DNA of 64,000 bases from Bog-756 sp963777665 (GTDB lineage: Bacteria; Actinomycetota; Acidimicrobiia; Acidimicrobiales; RAAP-2): positions 558,001 through 622,000 of the forward strand of contig CAVZRJ010000001.1 in the NCBI GenBank assembly GCA_963777665.1. The letters are read 5' to 3'. Each line of letters begins with the position of its first letter. Position 1 is the first letter of the stretch. Shown piece by piece: positions 9,308 to 17,624 of the stretch. The notes under the pieces are model-generated. The model was not told where the DNA came from. It made no database searches and saw only the letters and a program-made list of their open reading frames with translations. The translations under genes and the position numbers were made by a program.

Positions 9308-9755
9308 CTAGGGCTGCTTCTGGCTCGACACCCCGTGCGTGATCTCCGCGCCCGGCTCAACGATCACCCTGAGCCCGCACTCAGCGTGGAGTTTGGCCTG
9401 ATCGTCGCCATTGCTGCTCTTGGCCTCCCTGCAGGGAGCCTCCGCTTCGCCCCTGAAGCAGTGCCAGCCGAAGAAATGCGGGTCCTTGCCGGCTTCAGAC
9501 GTGCCGCACGTCGGGCATAGGAATCGATTCCCCTTCTGGGATCGACGCTGGCAGTGGCCCTTGATTGTGGTAGCTGTCCACCACGGCGTGGACACGGATC
9601 TCCCGATGGACAGTCACTTCGCCGGACCCATCACAATCGGGACAGCGGGCTAGCTCCGTCAGGAAGTCCCTAATGACGGCCTGAGTGCTGTCCAGGTTGG
9701 CACTGTCAACGGCGGTCACGATCGCAGCGTGCGCCTCGGCCTGCTCCCGCTTCAT
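9308..9755 (-). CDS. Small protein with two CxxC pairs, last gene of the element operon; one-base frame break
   Basis: Starts at 9755 (MKREQAEAHAAIV), directly at the TGA of the zinc-ribbon gene. The first half carries 'RCPDCDGSGEV' and the second half 'FLCPTCGTSEAG' followed by 'HCFRGE', so a zinc-binding or DnaJ-type Cys fold is likely. The two halves lie in different frames; the shift falls near 9545-9560 and one surplus base explains it, giving about 148 aa. Function unknown. Its stop at 9308 would overlap the stop of the recombinase in the circular element. Confidence 0.5.
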
Positions 9756-9756
9756 C

Positions 9757-10159
9757 TCAGCCCCGCTTGAACATCGTTCCGCAGGCCACACACTTCACTT
9801 GCGATTTGGGGGCCACCAGACCGCCAACGCCCAATGTCGACGAACCCGATGGTCTTTCCCATTTTGGACCGCTTAGCCGTGAACTGTGTGCCCCCACATT
9901 TCGGGCAGGCAAGCCCGTGGTCGGTACGTTCTCCGGCGGCGCTCAGTTTCTTGCGGCGCCCGGTATTCGCGAGGTCTTGCGCCTTCTTCCAGCCCGACTG
10001 GCCTTCGACCTCGGGAGTCTCGTCATCGTCGGCCAAGGGCGCCTCGTCAGTGATGGCGACCGGGTGGTCATGGGTCAGGAACTCGCCACAGTGCTTGCAC
10101 TTTTTCGCTTCGGCCAGGATCTCTTCGGCGCACCAAGGGCACTTCACCATTTCCGCCAT
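9757..10159 (-). CDS. Double zinc-ribbon protein; one-base frame break
   Basis: Begins at ATG 10159, overlapping the TAA of the upstream lipoprotein as TAATG. The N-terminal ribbon is 'MVKCPWCAEEILAEAKKCKHCGEFL' split as CPWC and CKHC; a Lys/Asp-rich linker follows, then 'LACPKCGGTQFTAKRSKMG'. The frame as given ends in nonsense, but removing one base near 9836 yields 'LGVGGLVAPKSQVKCVACG' and then TMFKRG-stop, restoring the second CxxC pair and the usual C-terminus of this actinobacterial family. The repaired product is about 133 aa, cytoplasmic, of unknown function. The uncorrected frame fuses it to the lipoprotein, which would put zinc ribbons outside the cell and is unlikely. Confidence 0.6.
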
Positions 10160-10852
10160 TACTGCGCCGTCATTGTTACCTGACTCATGCTCGAAATCTG
10201 GATTACGCTCACCGTTGTTCAGCGTCACCGCCACCGAAGGCACGTCACCCGTCGAGGTATCGGTACCAAGGATTTCGTTGGTCGTGGTACCCACGGTGAA
10301 GTTTCCGCTTTGCCCTGCGCCGGGAGTGGCCACGTACCGTCCAGAGCCGATGTCTTTTCCGACTACCCACGTGCCAGCGCCGAGGTTTATCGTCGCATGC
10401 GCGGTGACATAGGGGGTTGTAACCGGAGTGAAGACCACGGTGCTCAGACTTGAAATCTGGATTTGGTCGCCACTGGAAATCTGAACACGGATGGACGGAA
10501 CCCCACCGCCAGATCCGTCGCCACCGAGGATCTCGTTGTACGTAGTGCCCACCGTGAAGTTTCCGCTCTGACCAGCGGCAGTGGTCACGTCGTAAAGCCC
10601 AACGGGCACATCGGTACCCCCCTTAAAGGTTCCTGCCCCCAGCGTCGTTGCCGTTCCCTGAACTTTTCGACCAGCCGGAGCGGTCGTAGTTGGTGCGGGG
10701 TGTGTGGTTGTTGCGACCCTGGGTGCCGTCGTGGAGGCTGCCGCTGCCGCCGTCGTCGTAGTAGTTGATGCGTTCTTGCTGCTACAAGCCGTCAGTGCAA
10801 CTGCCACCAAAACGAGCGTGCCGATTCCCACTACACGTGAGTACTTCTTCAT
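10159..10852 (-). CDS. Lipoprotein with two GTW/GTF beta repeats; one-base frame break
   Basis: Start at 10852 (MKKYSRVVGIG) after a GGGGGT motif. The lipoprotein signal ends in lipobox LTAC, followed by a Thr/Ala-rich linker. Two repeats of about 75 residues follow: 'GTFKGGTDVPVGLYDV...SGNFTVGTTYNEILGG' and 'GTWVVGKDIGSGRYVA...SGNFTVGTTTNEILGT', a beta-rich fold frequent in secreted actinobacterial proteins. The second repeat breaks at about 10209: an extra base relative to repeat 1 shifts the frame, and removing it gives IQISSMSQVTMTAQ-stop, matching IQISSLSTVVFTP in repeat 1. The repaired length is about 230 aa, membrane-anchored and outward-facing, with a TAATG coupling to the zinc-ribbon gene. 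Confidence 0.65.
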
Positions 10853-10945
10853 TTTGGATCTACCCCCTATCACCATTCAGAAACGTGAGCCGGAACGGGC
10901 GTCACTGCCCGACACCTTTTGATTTGGCGGTTGTGATGAACCTAC

Positions 10946-11750
10946 TCAAAGCTGCCAGATGGTCCGGGGATACCTCGGACAACCTGTTGCCTCATGAGTG
11001 CCAGCCCGCTGAGTCATGTCAATTTGGTATCGGCAATGCAAGCTCGCCCCTTGAATCGGAGGAAAGGCGTAGCCGAAGTTGGCTTGGTGGCCCCGGATCT
11101 TGTTGCCCCCGATCACCTGCGCCCTCTCGGTGTCGTCCATGTCGCACGCCTGTTGAGGTACAGGTCGATCATCCTGCGCCGCCTCGGTAGCCGTGAGGTC
11201 GTCTTTGATCTCGACCCGGAGCCGGCGAAGCTGCCGGATCTGCCCGGGTTGCGCCAGTCGAGGCTTCGGAGCGTCGCTGCCCACTACCACGGCCTCATCG
11301 AGTGTCGGTGGGAGCTCGTCGAGGGTGGGCGGAGGATCGGTAACAGGCTGCGACCGATCCGGTCCCGGTCGATGTTCTTCCGTCGCGGCCAGTGACTCCC
11401 CAGCCCGACGCTTCGCTCTTCGGGCCTGTTCGGCGGTCTGGTTTTGTACCTCGTGGGCGGCGAGGGCCTTGTCGCCCAGAGCCAGCTCCCGCTCAAGACG
11501 GCGTATCGCCTCGTCGATTGCGGCCTCGGTGATAACTCCCCGTCGGTCGATCAAGTCGGGGTGGTGCTCCTCGAACACCCGCCGCACCCCATTCATCCGC
11601 ATATCGCTCGCAGCACGGACACCCGCATCGCTCGCCTGGTCCGTCCCAGTCGGCGGCGCTGGTGGCGTGAGGCGATCCACAGGCCCCACAGGGCATCCCA
11701 CCGCCCCGCTCGAGCTCTCCGGCCACCCTGGCTGCCATGTCGTTGTGCAT
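10946..11750 (-). CDS. Hypothetical protein with Cys-rich N-terminus; probable frame break
   Basis: Starts 4 bases after the stop of the preceding zinc-motif gene. The N-terminal frame from 11750 carries 'CGACGSPH' and 'ERCGCPCCERYADEWGAAG', a likely zinc knuckle. After about 50 residues coding quality moves to the neighbouring frame, which continues 'EEHHPDLIDRRGVITEAAIDEAIRRLERELALGDKALAAHEVQ', a charged helical region; the shift is near 11590. The C-terminal third (below about 11170) is less convincing, and another frame there reads MIDLYLNRRATWTTPRGRR before a stop, so the true end is unclear. No family recognised. Confidence 0.35.
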
Positions 11751-11753
11751 TGG

Positions 11754-12316
11754 TCATACAGCGGCCTCCGTGGTGAGTGCCCGTAGCTCGGTGGCCACGA
11801 GTGTGCGGGCGGTTCCGATCTGGCAAGGGTCGAGGTCGAGGTCGTGCGATTCGAGGGACCCCGGAGCGACGAGGTCGAGGACCAGCCTCGCACGCGCTCT
11901 TCCTCCAGAACGGCCACGCGGGTGTCGAGGTCGAGCCGGGCGAGTTCGTGGAGCATGCGGCCAGTGCGGTCGAGACTCCTCTCGTACAACGCCACGACGG
12001 CCGACTCGGCGCCGGTACGGTCGAGGGTGTCGAAATCGGGCAGCTCGGCCAGCCGTTCACGGAGCACGGATAACCAGGCTCGGGACTCCGACGCAACGGC
12101 GATCAGTGCTTCGACGGGATGGCCCAACGGGGTCGGCTCTCCGAGGCGCTCCAAGAGAGTCCGAACGTGGCGCTCCTCCTCGCGACGGCGGACAGCGGCT
12201 TGGACCTGTGGTGCCTTCGATCCGTGCATATCGCACCGGCTGGTCCCGGTCATCGCCGGCCGTCTGCACGTGCCACCGGATCGGGTCCGCGCCCCGCAGA
12301 GTCTCGGTGCGGTCAT
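11754..12316 (-). CDS. Phage-type 'CxxxxxxG..C..HG' small protein (terminase small-subunit-like); one-base frame break
   Basis: ATG 12316 overlaps the corrected TGA of the lipoprotein gene (ATGA). The N-terminus 'CGARTRSGGTCRRPAMTGTSRCDMHG' shows the Cys/His pattern often seen in small phage proteins encoded near terminase genes. An alpha-helical body follows ('LLERLGEPTPLGHPVEALIAVASESRAWLSVLRERLAEL'). Near 11895 the frame breaks; restoring one base gives 'LVLDLVAPGSLESHDLDL' and ends ALTTEAAV at 11754. About 187 aa. The role is inferred only from resemblance; no large terminase is present, so it could instead be a regulator. Confidence 0.5.
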
Positions 12317-13046
12317 GGACAGAGCTTCGTGTGTGGGTTGGCTGGGCAGATCATGCCTTCGATCTTCTGAGTGAAGTACGGCGCCATGGCCGTATAGGCA
12401 GCTGGGAGGTATTGAGTGACGTACGTTGCCAACTCCCGGGGCTACAGGCATTGGCAATGAGTGCGGCGATGGGAGCCGAAATGGTGTTGCTGCTGTTGCT
12501 GGCAACGCTTCCGTACTGAGCAAATACCTGTGCGCAGGTTGCCGAGCTCGCCACTGGCGGGACAGTGGTGGACGTTGCCACGGGAGCTGCAGTGGTGGAA
12601 GTTGCCGGCTGAAACAGAGCCTCCACCTGTGACTGCGTCAGCGGAGGCATTGGCGCCGTCAGACTCGGGTCAATCGGGTCGCCGCACAGTTGTTTGGTCT
12701 CGCTCACGTAGAACGTCCCCGTCTCGGTAGTCGTACTCGCTGTGTAGACCTCTGGCTTGTATCCGACCCGAAGCAGGGTTGGGTCACCGACCGTTCCGGC
12801 GCTCACCTCGTACACGCTCGGACCATGCAGGCACTTGTACGTGGTGGACGCATTGACGGTGTTGCACGCCTTGAGCGCTTGGGTTGTCACAACCTTGTCG
12901 GAGACGATGGCCTGATTACACTCGCTGGTCGCATTGGCCAGCGATGGCACCGGCGAAGTGGTTTGGGTTGTTCCGCTGGACGAGCCAGCCGACGAACAGC
13001 CGGCCAGGGCGAGGGCTGCGATGGACAGGGCGATGATCCGTCTCAT
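12313..13046 (-). CDS. Secreted lipoprotein; one-base frame break near the C-terminus
   Basis: ATG at 13046 with GGAGAG upstream. Signal peptide 'MRRIIALSIAALALAGC' has lipobox ALAGC; a Ser/Thr-rich linker follows, then a domain with several Cys ('ECNQAIVSDKVV', 'KACNTVNASTTYKCLHG', 'KQLCGDPIDPS', 'ATCAQVFAQYG'), suggesting disulfides outside the membrane. The frame as given turns to nonsense near 12431; adding one base restores 'YVTQYLPAAYTAMAPYFTQK' and a Cys-containing end, with TGA overlapping the next ATG. About 244 aa. It lies between phage tail-like genes and small zinc-motif genes. Possible roles (surface exclusion, attachment) are speculation. Confidence 0.6.
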
Positions 13047-13210
13047 GGTCTCTCCGATGGCTGTGGGGGCTGTGCCGAGTCCGTCATGGGGGATCACCAC
13101 GGCACTCGCAGGTGCCTGCGACCCGTCCTGGCCCGTCGAGTTCACCGTAAGCGAGCAGGTGTGCGACATGGCGGACCAGGGTCTCGGCCTGGCACAGGGT
13201 GGCGAGGGCA

Positions 13211-13826
13211 TCAGATCGGCCACACGATGAGGTTGTTCTGGGTGAAGGTGACGGAGGTTGTGCCCACGGCCGCCCGGTAGACCAGCTTGAACGTGTGCCG
13301 CGGTCTGCGGTGCCATGTGGGGCTGCACCCACGCCGATGACGCTGAGACTTCCGCGCCCGAACCACTCACGAGGCTCTGAATCGACGGGTTGCCAGTGCC
13401 CGGGACTACTCCGTCGATCTCAACACCGACGAAGCCGCCCTGAGCCGCTGCGCTCGTCGTGATGAGGGCGCTGACCATCAAGATCGCCGAGCCCGAGGCG
13501 CCGATGTAGGCCGACACGGAAGGGAACCCGAGGTCCACAAAGGTCGTCGAGCTTGTCGAGTAGCCGGCGAATGAGCTCCCGTCGGTGGCCGGATTGACCT
13601 CGTGGAGGTTGCCCTGCGGGTCTTGTACCGCGAGCCCGAAGTCTCCGGCCAGGGCGGGGTACGACTGGCCCAGGTCACCGCACACGACCCGGACAGCGTG
13701 CGTCAGCGGGTCCAAGGCGGCGATGGTGATATTTCGTTGGGTCCCGGTCGCCGACAGGTCGGCCACGGACCCGTGGATCGTGTCAGCCAGGTGGTGACGG
13801 GGATGGCGGTTGATTCCGGGACTCAT
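13211..13826 (-). CDS. Phage structural-like (tail-associated) protein; one-base frame break
   Basis: ATG 13826 overlaps the TGA of the upstream gene (ATGA). The product 'MSPGINRHPRHHLADTIHGS' continues into a beta-rich, Gly/Ser-rich sequence ('GFPSVSAYIGASGSAILMVS', 'SSAWVQPHMAPQ'), typical of small tail or fibre-associated proteins. The frame breaks near 13293; repair gives 'FKLVYRAAVGTTSVTFTQNN' then LIVWPI-stop, a plausible final beta strand. About 204 aa. I do not recognise a specific family; the assignment rests on composition and the coupled upstream gene. Confidence 0.5.
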
Positions 13827-14356
13827 GGCGACACCTCCACGATGGCCCCGTTTACGTTCATGGTCCGGGCCGGTCGCTTCGCGGTGATGGCGGCCGCGGC
13901 CTCGACCGCCTGGGCGAGATCCTCGGACCACGCGGGGAAACTGAGCCCGGCCAAGTCCCAATGCGTCACGCCACCGCTCCAGTTGTCGGTTTGCACGTAC
14001 AGCATTCCCACGGCGGTCACCACCGCGACGGCAATACCGTCCGAACCGCCAACGGCGATGGGCACGGTGAGGAATCCCGCGGGCCTGGCCTCCTCGGGCA
14101 GCTGCAGGACCTCCGCACCACGGCGGCCACCGGTGATAGCGCCCACGATTTCGACGCGGTCACGGGCACGTCTGAAAGCCAGCGGCACCGAGCCGCGGCC
14201 AAAGCTCCGCCACGGGTCAATTGGCTCCACAAAGGTCCAGGGCGTGCCGGCGCCGAGCTTGGCGATTCGGTCCAGTGCGGTCGCCTTGTCCGCTTCGACG
14301 TGGGTGGGTGGCGTCGGCTCGGTGGGCTCGGTCGGTGCTTCGGGTGTGGTGGTCAT
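13823..14356 (-). CDS. Phage minor tail / fibre-like protein
   Basis: 177 aa from ATG 14356 (MTTTPEAPTEP); the open frame extends 14 codons upstream. A Pro/Thr-rich start is followed by 'DRIAKLGAGTPWTFVEPIDP' and then 'ARDRVEIVGAITGGRRGAEV' plus 'LQLPEEARPAGFLTVPIAVG', 'AVGMLYVQTD' and 'LAGLSFPAWS'. The order 'VxLxGxIxGG...xLPxxxRPA...G.L.V....W..L.GLxFPA' is a common pattern in the C-terminal part of actinophage minor tail proteins. The frame is intact, unlike its neighbours. In a satellite it could decorate helper particles, but that is inference. Confidence 0.55.
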   Translation of the reverse strand: MTTTPEAPTEPTEPTPPTHVEADKATALDRIAKLGAGTPWTFVEPIDPWRSFGRGSVPLAFRRARDRVEIVGAITGGRRGAEVLQLPEEARPAGFLTVPIAVGGSDGIAVAVVTAVGMLYVQTDNWSGGVTHWDLAGLSFPAWSEDLAQAVEAAAAITAKRPARTMNVNGAIVEVSP

Positions 14357-14471
14357 GGCTGCCTTTCTTCGTTTGGGTCGGGTCGGGTGTCGCTTCACTG
14401 GCCGGTTGCTCCGGTGGGTGTCGCCTCCGTGATGCCGGCTGGGTCCAGGACAGAGCCGCCGTGTCGCGCGC

Positions 14472-14787
14472 TCAGGACCCCAAGAGATTCACCCGGCGAC
14501 CCCTGACCCCATGAGCCAGCTCGTCCGCGATCGTGTGCTGAGGGATGGACGGTCGGCCGGCTTTGGCCTCGGTCACGGTGTACCGCTGTTCGTTCGGACT
14601 TCGATTCACCCGGCGACCCCTGACCCCATGAGCCAGCTCGTACGCGATCGTGTGCTGAGGGATGGACGGTCGGCCAGGCTTTGGCCTCGGTCACGGTGTA
14701 CCGCTGTTCGTTCGGACTTCCGACACACACCCGGCACCGCGCTCGGCCGTGTCTGAGAGCCCCGGCGGGTTTGCCGTTACCGGTCAT
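14472..14787 (-). CDS. Small protein with an internal 117-bp tandem duplication; one-base frame break
   Basis: ATG 14787 overlaps the TGA ending the ATPase frame at 14784. The sequence reads MTGNGKPAGALRHGRARCRV, then twice encodes 'RYTVTEAKAGRPSIPQHTIA' with a following 'DELAHGVRGRRVN', once per tandem repeat, ending LLGS at 14472. The proximal copy carries one extra A at 14676 compared with the distal copy; this shifts the frame, so the product is either interrupted or the base is spurious. 'PSIPQHTIADELAHGV' could be part of a helix-turn-helix. About 104 aa if repaired. Function unknown. Confidence 0.4.
14486..14720. repeat. Tandem direct repeat, 117 and 118 bp
   Basis: Copy 1 is 14486-14602 and copy 2 is 14603-14720. 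Each starts GATTCACCCGGCGACCCC and ends with GTTCGGACTTC. They differ by one substitution (TCCGCG versus TACGCG) and one inserted A at 14676. Near identity implies a recent duplication within the small minus-strand gene. Confidence 0.9.
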
Positions 14788-16146
14788 GCCGTCGCCTCGG
14801 GGGGTTGGCACGCTGGCGCCACTGGCACGACTGCGGCGGTGCCGTGTTGTTGTTGTGCCACTTGTAAGTCTCCTAGAGACGACTGGGCACCACTGCGCTT
14901 CACCTGGACGTTCGCGCTCCGCCCTGGCGTCGCAGGCGATCGGTTGGCACGACTGGCGGTTGTGCCAAGGCTCATGGCGCATCGGGCACCCCCGCTGTCG
15001 GCGCGCACCAGTAGGTCGCACACGCGGGAAGCCCTCGGGCTTCGAGGCGATCCTGAGGTTCTGGCGGGCCCGGTCGAGCGTGCGCTTCGAGTGTCCGGCC
15101 GCCTCTGCAGCGTCCTTGACCGCCTTGGAAGCAGCGCACCCGCCCATCTCGGCCAGGAAGTCGCCCAGCCACTCCTCGGCGTCCTTGACCGCGCTGCGGG
15201 TGTCCACGCTGTCGCCGGCCGCGGCCAGGGCGTCCGAGATGCTCAGGTTGCTTTGCCCCATCCAGCGCACCCGGCCGGTCCAGATCTCCCCCTCCTCGTG
15301 GTCGGCCACCTTCACGCCGTCGATGCCGTAGGTGATCGTCGGGAGGTCCGAACGGCCGAGGTTGTTCTTCGGCTGGCCGAGGAGCTTGAGGGCCTCGTCG
15401 TCAGGGCTCGCCATGGCGAACAGCACCGAGCGCGCCACTGCGCCGAACGCCCGGCTCCCCATGACGAGGTTCAGTGCATCGGACCCGCCGCCCTTGTTGA
15501 CGTGAATCAGACCGAGTACCGCCGACGCCGTCCGGTCGGCCAAGGCGACGAGCGGTTCGAGCGCCCGGCGGACTTCGGCGTCCTTGTGAGTGTCCAGGGA
15601 GGCGCTGAGCCGACTCACCAACGGGTCGAACAAGATGAGCGCCGCTCGGACCTCGCTCACGCTGGCCTCGAGTTCGCCAAGGTCCGCCGGGAGGACGAGC
15701 TGAGAGTCGAAGCCGTCGCTCACGGTCACGTCGGCGCGGAAGACGAGATCCAAGTCGGCGCCGGCCGCCATGAGCCTGGGGACGATGGTGTGCGACCAGG
15801 AGTCCTCAGTTGCGGCCACGATGACGGCCCGGGGCTCGCCGGCATAGACACCAGGCAGCTCCCCCCTCGTGATCTGTGCCACGATGGAGTAGGCGAGGGT
15901 CGATTTGCCGATGCCCTCCCGTCCGGCCAGCAGACACAGCGTGCCCAGCGCCACCCGCAGGGCCCACAGCCAGCGCACCGGGCGGGGCGGGATCTGACTC
16001 GCCGGAATCAGTCGTACCCGTCGCTCTCCCGGTTCCCCGTCGGCGGGGACATTCGCCTCGACCACGGTCTGGGCCGCGACCTCGGGCATCTCGACTGCGG
16101 GAGCGCCGAACGCGGCCCGGAGCATCTCCTCCGTGGGAACGGTCAT
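14784..16146 (-). CDS. RepA/DnaB-like AAA ATPase (AAA_25) of a mobile element
   Basis: ATG 16146 overlaps the primase TGA (ATGA). Hexameric replication ATPase of the RecA/DnaB fold: Walker A 'AGREGIGKSTLAYSI', a sensor-like 'IVAATEDSWSHTIVPRL', Walker B 'ALILFDPLVSRL', and 'LGLIHVNKGGGSDALNLVMG' followed by 'SRAFGAVARSVLF', as in RepA-like proteins that unwind origin DNA. A C-terminal helix-turn-helix region ('SKAVKDAAEAAGHSKRTLDR') follows. Beyond 'ASKPEGFPRV' (about 15030) the first frame runs on to 14395 in low-quality sequence, whereas a one-base shift gives an Ala/Gln-rich tail ending at 14784 with a coupled junction; I favour the latter. With the adjacent primase it should drive autonomous replication of the excised form. 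Confidence 0.75.
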
Positions 16147-17099
16147 GCCGTCACCCCCAGCGCAGGGGAGGCGTCCAGCATGTCGGTGATGGCGTACAGC
16201 TCCTCAGGGAAGCGGTCCCCGGCGCTCTGCGACCACTCGTCCACGTCCTTGTGACGCTCCGGCACCTGCACGTCGTAGATGCGAGAGGCGACCCCCTCCA
16301 GGTGACGGGCCACCGATCCGCGCATCTTGGCGCCCGACAGGTCGTTGTCTGCCACGACGAAGGCGCTCAGCCCAGCGAACGCTGGTGCCCATGCGGGCTT
16401 GAACAGCCCACTGCCCGGAATGCCGACCACGGCCACATCGGGCCACCACGACAAAAAACTCACCGCGTCGCTGATGCCCTCGGTGATGAAGCAACCGCCC
16501 GTGGCCTGGCCGAGGGTCAGCACGCGGTGGGCCTGGTACGGATACGGCGTCGTTCCCTTCGGGGACAGCCACCGGAGCTTTGCATTCTCGGATGTGGCGC
16601 GGTCCTGCCACCAGCGACCATCGGGCGTGAACGGGAACCGGATGCGGGGTGAGCCGTAAGCGTCGAGCACCACTGTCAGCCCCAACGCCTCCTCGACTTC
16701 GGGCGCCCACCCACGCTGGTCAATGAAGCGTGCCAGGACTCGATGCAGGTGCGCGGGAGCGGTCGTTCGGGGACGGGGTGCGCGCTCCGGGCGTTCGAGC
16801 CCGATCCGGCGGGCGAGTCGTTCGATGACCCCAGCCTTAGGCCCGCCGTCGAGCTCGACCACGAGGTCGATCACGTCGCCGCCGCGGTCACACGCCGACC
16901 AGCATCGCCACCGATCGCCCGTGACAGTGAAGCTCGGGTCCCGGTCCTCATGGCCCACGAGCGGGCAGTGGTAACTCGACGTCGTCCCGGTCCGCTTCGC
17001 CGGCTCGTGGCCGTGCTCGGACAGAATCTCGGCCACCGGCACACGTTCCCGAATTGCTGGGATGCGGTTGTCGAGGTCGAGGCGGTCGAGAGCGGTCAT
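16143..17099 (-). CDS. CHC2-type DNA primase with Toprim domain
   Basis: 318-aa phage/plasmid-type primase. The N-terminal zinc finger is 'SYHCPLVGHEDRDPSFTV' followed by 'RWRCWSACDRGGDVIDLV', matching the DnaG CHC2 fold with one ligand in an unusual setting. The Toprim part is visible as 'GGCFITEGISDAVSFLSW' (catalytic Glu), 'VVGIPGSGLFKPAW' and 'AFVVADNDLSGAKM' (DxD). It makes RNA primers for replication, presumably with the ATPase encoded immediately downstream. The frame is intact, and it is coupled to the upstream 58-codon gene by ATGA. Confidence 0.82.
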   Translation of the reverse strand: MTALDRLDLDNRIPAIRERVPVAEILSEHGHEPAKRTGTTSSYHCPLVGHEDRDPSFTVTGDRWRCWSACDRGGDVIDLVVELDGGPKAGVIERLARRIGLERPERAPRPRTTAPAHLHRVLARFIDQRGWAPEVEEALGLTVVLDAYGSPRIRFPFTPDGRWWQDRATSENAKLRWLSPKGTTPYPYQAHRVLTLGQATGGCFITEGISDAVSFLSWWPDVAVVGIPGSGLFKPAWAPAFAGLSAFVVADNDLSGAKMRGSVARHLEGVASRIYDVQVPERHKDVDEWSQSAGDRFPEELYAITDMLDASPALGVTA

Positions 17100-17269
17100 T
17101 CTGGGGTCGCTGGGACGTCCACTCCCGCGTGGTCGGCCAGCCGCTCACGCCAGTCCGGACCTAGCTGTGCCTCCGCCTGGTCCACGAGCAGCTGCAGCAA
17201 CATGCGGGCGCCGGGGTCGGTCAGTGCCGGCGGCTCGTCCGGCACACGAACGGTGACCGACCCATTCAC
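17096..17269 (-). CDS. Small hypothetical protein of the element
   Basis: GTG 17269 overlaps the corrected stop of the regulator gene (GTGA), and its own TGA overlaps the primase ATG. About 57 aa: MNGSVTVRVPDEPP with a helical 'ARMLLQLLVDQAEAQLGPDW' and 'RERLADHAGVDVPATPE'. No family recognised. The double overlap and the coding-like composition argue that it is real and translated with the replication genes. Confidence 0.55.
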   Translation of the reverse strand: MNGSVTVRVPDEPPALTDPGARMLLQLLVDQAEAQLGPDWRERLADHAGVDVPATPE

Positions 17270-17500
17270 GATGCGATCACCGCTTGAAGCTCCCGGAGCA
17301 GTCGGGCATCAGCGCGCCCGCAATTCGCCGCGAGGGCTGCGGCCGCCGTCCTGCTCCCATCTGGCGATGGTGACCCGGTGCACGCCCAGCTCCTCGGCCA
17401 TGCGGTCCTGGGTGACGCCGGCGGCCTCGCGGACCGCCCGGGCTACCGCTGGCGGCGGAAGTCCGGGCGCGTCCTTGACCTCGGCCAGGAGGTCACTCAT
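17266..17500 (-). CDS. XRE-family helix-turn-helix regulator; one-base frame break at the C-terminus
   Basis: ATG at 17500. The helix-turn-helix is clear: 'VREAAGVTQDRMAEELGVHR' continuing 'VTIARWEQDG'. The frame as given stops at 17309 (GELRAR), but a one-base shift near 17321 continues 'DARLLRELQAVIAS' to a TGA overlapping the next GTG, so the repaired protein is about 77 aa. As the first gene of the minus-strand replication operon, divergent from the recombinase operon, it is the natural lifestyle regulator. The candidate operator lies in 17501-17624. Confidence 0.7.
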
Positions 17501-17624
17501 ACGTGCACTGCTCTCTCACGGCTACAAGGCTGCGTCCTGGGCTGGCCCGTCGCTAGCGTGCACTCAAGATGAGAGAGTGTGCACATGGCTGTCATTTGGC
17601 TACAGCACCGGCTACAGTCGTGCT
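17501..17624. promoter_or_regulatory. Divergent control region with inverted operator-like repeats
   Basis: 124 bp between the regulator and the recombinase-side gene. GTGCAC occurs at 17503-17508, 17558-17563 and 17579-17584. The segment at 17503 (GTGCACTGCTCTCTCA) is an approximate inverted match of 17566-17584, whose complement reads GTGCACACTCTCTCATC. GGCTACA occurs three times: at about 17519-17525, and twice in the 35 bp before the 17625 start. This layout suits a regulator controlling two divergent promoters; the sites are not experimentally known. Confidence 0.5.

Noticed and set aside
9752..10876. Single 374-aa lipoprotein-zinc ribbon fusion
   Set aside because: Repeat alignment shows a one-base surplus, and repair gives two overlapping genes with family-like ends.
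14486..14720. CRISPR-like repeat
   Set aside because: Only two adjacent 117-bp copies with no spacers; it is a tandem duplication within a coding region.
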